Made by a program: the position numbers and the translations under genes
Notes under the pieces: model-generated
What the model was told of the DNA's origin: nothing
Database searches by the model: none
The model's input: the letters and a program-made list of their open reading frames with translations, nothing else
In this document: one piece after another, positions 60,936 to 64,000 of the stretch
Layout of the letters: the number at the start of each line of letters is the position of its first letter
Position numbering within the stretch: the first letter of the stretch is position 1
NCBI RefSeq assembly: GCF_015645095.1
Contig: NZ_JADOTW010000012.1
Span: 43,464-107,463 of the forward strand
Source of the DNA: Halomonas sp. 328
GTDB lineage: Bacteria; Pseudomonadota; Gammaproteobacteria; Pseudomonadales; Halomonadaceae
Direction: 5' to 3'
Length of the DNA: 64,000 nucleotides

Positions 60936-63535
60936 GCGCTGCCCAATGCCCGCTGCTTGCTGCCATTATTCCCGTACGTTATGCCATCGGGCATGACGGG
61001 CTGGAAAGCCCCTGCCTGGCAGGCATTGAGCTGCCCGAGCTCGAGGGCAAGATAATGACAGCGGGCGATGAGGCAACCGAGATCGCCCTGCGTTATGTGG
61101 CTCGGCCACTTCGCGATGGCTGGTGTTACGTCTGGCTCGAGAACCAGCAGCGTCTGATCGAGTACCAGGTAACCGGCGGCGCGCTGGAGGAGACCCCTCG
61201 GGCTGGCGACCCAATCATGCCTGGCGGCGGCCCCTACCTGTTCCTGCCTTGTGGGCAACCCGCGGCCATTGCCTGGTCGCCCGTGGCCTGGAGCGAGGAT
61301 CACTACACAGCGACGCAGCACAGCAGTGAACGTCGACAGGCACTGATGCGCGAGTTCAACCCGGCGCAGGCACCGCAGAGTGGTCCCCTGGAATGGGCCA
61401 CCGAAGTCCCTGAATTGAACGCGCCGAACGACGACGCCTTCGCCTGGAGCTGCGAGCCTTCGGCATCCCTGCCCCGCTGGGAAACGCTGATGCCGGTATT
61501 GACTCAGGCCGAGGTGCAGGCTGTGGCTATCGTCGATGATCCCTGGGGGGTGATCATCGACCTCGTTCATTTGCAGCGCCAGGGCTTAGCACAGCGCGAG
61601 GCCTGGTTTGCCAGGGAAGGGGAAGAGCGGATCCTCGCCCAGAATATCCTTGCCCTGGCCAGGCAGAACCGGGAATTCTGGGCCAAGCTTCCGCGCTTGG
61701 CCGACCAGCCGAGGATCGAGGAGGCGGCCAAGCGCTATGATGCCGAGATCGAGGTATTGGAAGCGCGACTCGCCACCCTAGTCGGTGACTGGCGGCGCTG
61801 GATGGACACCTTCTGGGCCGAGGGCAGCCCCGTCACACTGGCCGCCGCCCAGAGTCACTTCGATCCATCGCGGCCCGACGATCACGATGCCATGGAGACC
61901 CTGTGGAGTGCCGCCTTGATGGGTGTCGTGCAGAGTCAGGTCGGGGCCCTTATGGTGGAGCGCATGCTCGACCCGGAGGAAGGGCCCGCCTTCGACCATG
62001 GGGGTCACTCGCTATGGACAGCGCTACTGGGCCTCTCCAGGCAATTGCAGCTTAGCGATGTGCACCGCATGCTGACCCTTCCCGACGGACTGCAGGCGAC
62101 AGACTGGGACACCTGGGCACATAGCCTCAACCAGCTTTCCTCCCAGTTGGGCAGTGGCCTGATGGCGGCGCGGGAGGGGCTGTTTCTGGCTATTGGCACC
62201 ACCATTGGGCCTCTCCTCAAGGAGCTGGGTGCCGCCTCACTGCACAAGGTTCTGGTTGCCGGTTACTTCGCCGCTGCCCTGGCCCGCAGCAGCCAGTCGA
62301 TCACCGCCGAGGCGGTACCGGCCCGGCAGATGGCCGACTGGCTTAACGAACCCAGCGCCCGGGCAGCAGGCGCACCCAGCGCGATCCATCGCTTGCGTCC
62401 CGAGCTACTGCAGCCCCTGGAAGGCCGTCAAATGACCCTGTTGCGCCTGGCCGCGAATGACGCCACGGCGCCCGTGCAGGGCAACCCCTTTACGCGGGCA
62501 CTCAGTGAAGCCCCGCTGAAAAGCGTTCTGGTATTGCTGAATGGCGCGATGTTGCTGGACGGGGCATTAACACTCGCGGGTGGTGATCGCTCAATCGATA
62601 CCGGCATCTCGATTGGCTCTGGTTTTTTCGGCACCACCACGGCCACGGCGGCGATCTTTCAGCACTTTGCCCAGACCGATGCCCGGGGCCTGCAACTGTC
62701 CCAGGGGATGTCAGGTGCCTGGGAAGCGAAATTTGGTCAGTATCTCCTGCTGAGCCAGGTGACCAATGGTGCCCTAGGCGTTACCGCGCTATTCGATAGC
62801 GTCTATTTTGGTCGCCTGGCCTGGGAGCGTTATGGCCAGGGCGATCTCGACTCCGCGACCATTGCAACGGGCATGAGTGCCGCCAGTGCCGGCCAGACGG
62901 CACTGGCGGCCAAGGCCTTTGTGCAATACCGCCGCGCCCAGGCGGCACTTCGCAGCGGCCAGTTGGTCCAGGCCGCCACCACGGCATCACGGGCGGGCAA
63001 GCCGGGACTGATGCTGGGGCTGACGCTCTTGATCGTCGCCGGGGCGGTCAGCCTCTACTACACCCGCGAGAATCCACTGGAACAGTGGCTGCGCAACACC
63101 CGCTTCGGTACCCGGCCCGCCGCCTGGGCCGGCGATCTGGAAGGGGAGCTCGATGCGCTCTACCGCCTGCTCTACCAGCCGCGGATACGGCTGGAACGCA
63201 AGGATGTCTGGAACCACCGCCTCGATCGCCGTTATACCGCGGTCTGGCTCTATGTGGAATTTCCCGCCGCCGAGCGTTTTCCCGGCATGTTTACCCTCCG
63301 GGCCACCGAGCGCTGGCGTGCCGGGTGGTGGGGCGGCGAGACGCAAGAAAATGTATGGACGGAGCAGGACTTCGACCTGGATATTGGCGGCCAGCATCGC
63401 CATGATCGCCCCGTCTATCGCCGGGTCTTCCATAGCACCCGGGAAGGCCAGAGCCTACGCTCGGTTTCTGGCACACTCTACTATCGGCCCTTCCCGGATC
63501 TGACCCTCTCCCCCATCGAAATCGAGGTCGGCTAG
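60932..63535 (+). CDS. VasX-like T6SS membrane effector (BTH_I2691-type)
   Basis: An 867-residue probable pore-forming toxin. The N-terminal domain has the effector-class signature CPLLAAIIPVRYAIG followed by RYVARPLRDGWCYVW and LIEYQVTGGALEE, as in VasX-type proteins. Hydrophobic segments lie near residues 415-455, 530-576, 604-627 and 690-712 (GLMLGLTLLIVAGAVSLYY), separated by a helical middle (about 200-300). The last 150 residues look soluble and beta-rich. Its coupling to a DUF4123 chaperone and position after vgrG support secretion through this VgrG. The toxic mechanism is inferred from the membrane segments. Confidence 0.85.
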   Translation: MSAAQCPLLAAIIPVRYAIGHDGLESPCLAGIELPELEGKIMTAGDEATEIALRYVARPLRDGWCYVWLENQQRLIEYQVTGGALEETPRAGDPIMPGGGPYLFLPCGQPAAIAWSPVAWSEDHYTATQHSSERRQALMREFNPAQAPQSGPLEWATEVPELNAPNDDAFAWSCEPSASLPRWETLMPVLTQAEVQAVAIVDDPWGVIIDLVHLQRQGLAQREAWFAREGEERILAQNILALARQNREFWAKLPRLADQPRIEEAAKRYDAEIEVLEARLATLVGDWRRWMDTFWAEGSPVTLAAAQSHFDPSRPDDHDAMETLWSAALMGVVQSQVGALMVERMLDPEEGPAFDHGGHSLWTALLGLSRQLQLSDVHRMLTLPDGLQATDWDTWAHSLNQLSSQLGSGLMAAREGLFLAIGTTIGPLLKELGAASLHKVLVAGYFAAALARSSQSITAEAVPARQMADWLNEPSARAAGAPSAIHRLRPELLQPLEGRQMTLLRLAANDATAPVQGNPFTRALSEAPLKSVLVLLNGAMLLDGALTLAGGDRSIDTGISIGSGFFGTTTATAAIFQHFAQTDARGLQLSQGMSGAWEAKFGQYLLLSQVTNGALGVTALFDSVYFGRLAWERYGQGDLDSATIATGMSAASAGQTALAAKAFVQYRRAQAALRSGQLVQAATTASRAGKPGLMLGLTLLIVAGAVSLYYTRENPLEQWLRNTRFGTRPAAWAGDLEGELDALYRLLYQPRIRLERKDVWNHRLDRRYTAVWLYVEFPAAERFPGMFTLRATERWRAGWWGGETQENVWTEQDFDLDIGGQHRHDRPVYRRVFHSTREGQSLRSVSGTLYYRPFPDLTLSPIEIEVG

Positions 63536-63538
63536 CCC

Positions 63539-64000
63539 ATGCAGAGCATCAAGACGTATTTCGCCAACCTCTCCCAACGACTGGGCCTGGCCGACGAGCT
63601 GGTCGTGCTCTCGCCCAGGCGCCGGGCCGCCCGCCAGCCCATGCAACTGGGCGAGGTGCAGGAGCAGACCGAGCTGTATCTCGATCTCTCCAGCGGTGCC
63701 GAAGAAGGCAAGGGGATCCTTACCGGCATATGGGGGATGCTGGCGGTTTATAGCGCGATATTGATGGCACCGGCATTGCGTCTAGAAGGTGAGCTGGTTA
63801 AGTACCTAATGGTTATTGGTGGTGCCTTGGGGATTACCTTGGCGGTCTTTCTGCTGGAGGTCTTCTGGCCATCCTCTTCCCCCATCCGCTTTAATCGCCG
63901 TACCCGGGAGGTCTACTTCCAGAACAAGGACAAGCTCTACCACGTGCCCTGGGACGAGGCGGTGGCCTGGATGCAGGAGAGCCGCACCCTGACCCAGTAC
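63539..64000 (+). CDS. DUF6708-like membrane protein, probable immunity partner (cut by window end)
   Basis: 154 codons are visible, starting three bases after the effector stop. Two adjacent membrane segments (ILTGIWGMLAVYSAILMAP and YLMVIGGALGITLAVFLLEVFW, about residues 60-108) are followed by PIRFNRRTREVYFQNKDKLYHVPWDEAVAWM, a pattern I associate with DUF6708. Such proteins follow VasX-type effectors and are good immunity candidates: a two-helix inner-membrane protein fits protection from a pore former. The C-terminal part is outside the window. Confidence 0.72.
   Translation, partial: MQSIKTYFANLSQRLGLADELVVLSPRRRAARQPMQLGEVQEQTELYLDLSSGAEEGKGILTGIWGMLAVYSAILMAPALRLEGELVKYLMVIGGALGITLAVFLLEVFWPSSSPIRFNRRTREVYFQNKDKLYHVPWDEAVAWMQESRTLTQY

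Overview
The window is about 64 kb of GC-rich, densely coding chromosomal DNA from a gammaproteobacterium, most likely a Halomonas-type member of the Halomonadaceae. Two things suggest this. The housekeeping gene orders (yqgE-ruvX-pyrR-pyrB-pyrC'; secB-rhodanese-gpmI-envC-ctpA; ygfB-pepP-ubiH with zapA, 6S RNA and fthC) are those of pseudomonads and their relatives. The proteins and GC-rich codon usage also fit halophilic relatives of Pseudomonas. The genus is an inference from memory of families, not the result of a search.

Bases 1-34,500 are mostly catabolic. A tyrosine-degradation operon (hmgA, fumarylacetoacetase, maiA) enters from the left edge. It is followed by a Bcr-type exporter, a fused indolepyruvate:ferredoxin oxidoreductase with a divergent Lrp regulator, a second exporter, a flavin monooxygenase with a LuxR regulator, and a malonate-use cluster (GntR, AtoE-type transporter, malonyl-CoA decarboxylase, malonyl-CoA synthetase, amidase, OprD-type porin). 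Next is what looks like an aryl-ethylamine (tyramine/phenethylamine) locus: FeaB-like aldehyde dehydrogenase, FeaR-like regulator, APC permease, LuxR regulator, a tyrosyl-tRNA synthetase, an AraC regulator, and a convergent operon of a FAD amine/amino-acid oxidase, a RidA protein and an ornithine-cyclodeaminase-family protein. A decayed LuxR tail, an orphan leader and a chemoreceptor gene end this part.

Bases 34,600-57,500 are mainly core genes: pyrimidine synthesis, tonB, gshB, rsmE, secB, gpmI, envC, ctpA, ubiI, ubiH, pepP, ygfB, zapA, 6S RNA, fthC and ilvA. A purine permease gene sits between ubiI and ubiH. Two DUF6455-like cysteine-rich paralogs, 24 kb apart, have matching FNR/Anr-like promoters.

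Bases 57,800-64,000 hold a type VI secretion effector module: hcp, an N-terminally shortened vgrG, a DUF4123 chaperone, a VasX-like membrane effector and a probable DUF6708 partner cut by the window edge. Upstream of hcp is a textbook sigma-54 layout: three copies of a 17-bp element, a perfect IHF consensus, and a -24/-12 promoter. This promoter region and the paired DUF6455 promoters are the most striking unannotated signals in the window.
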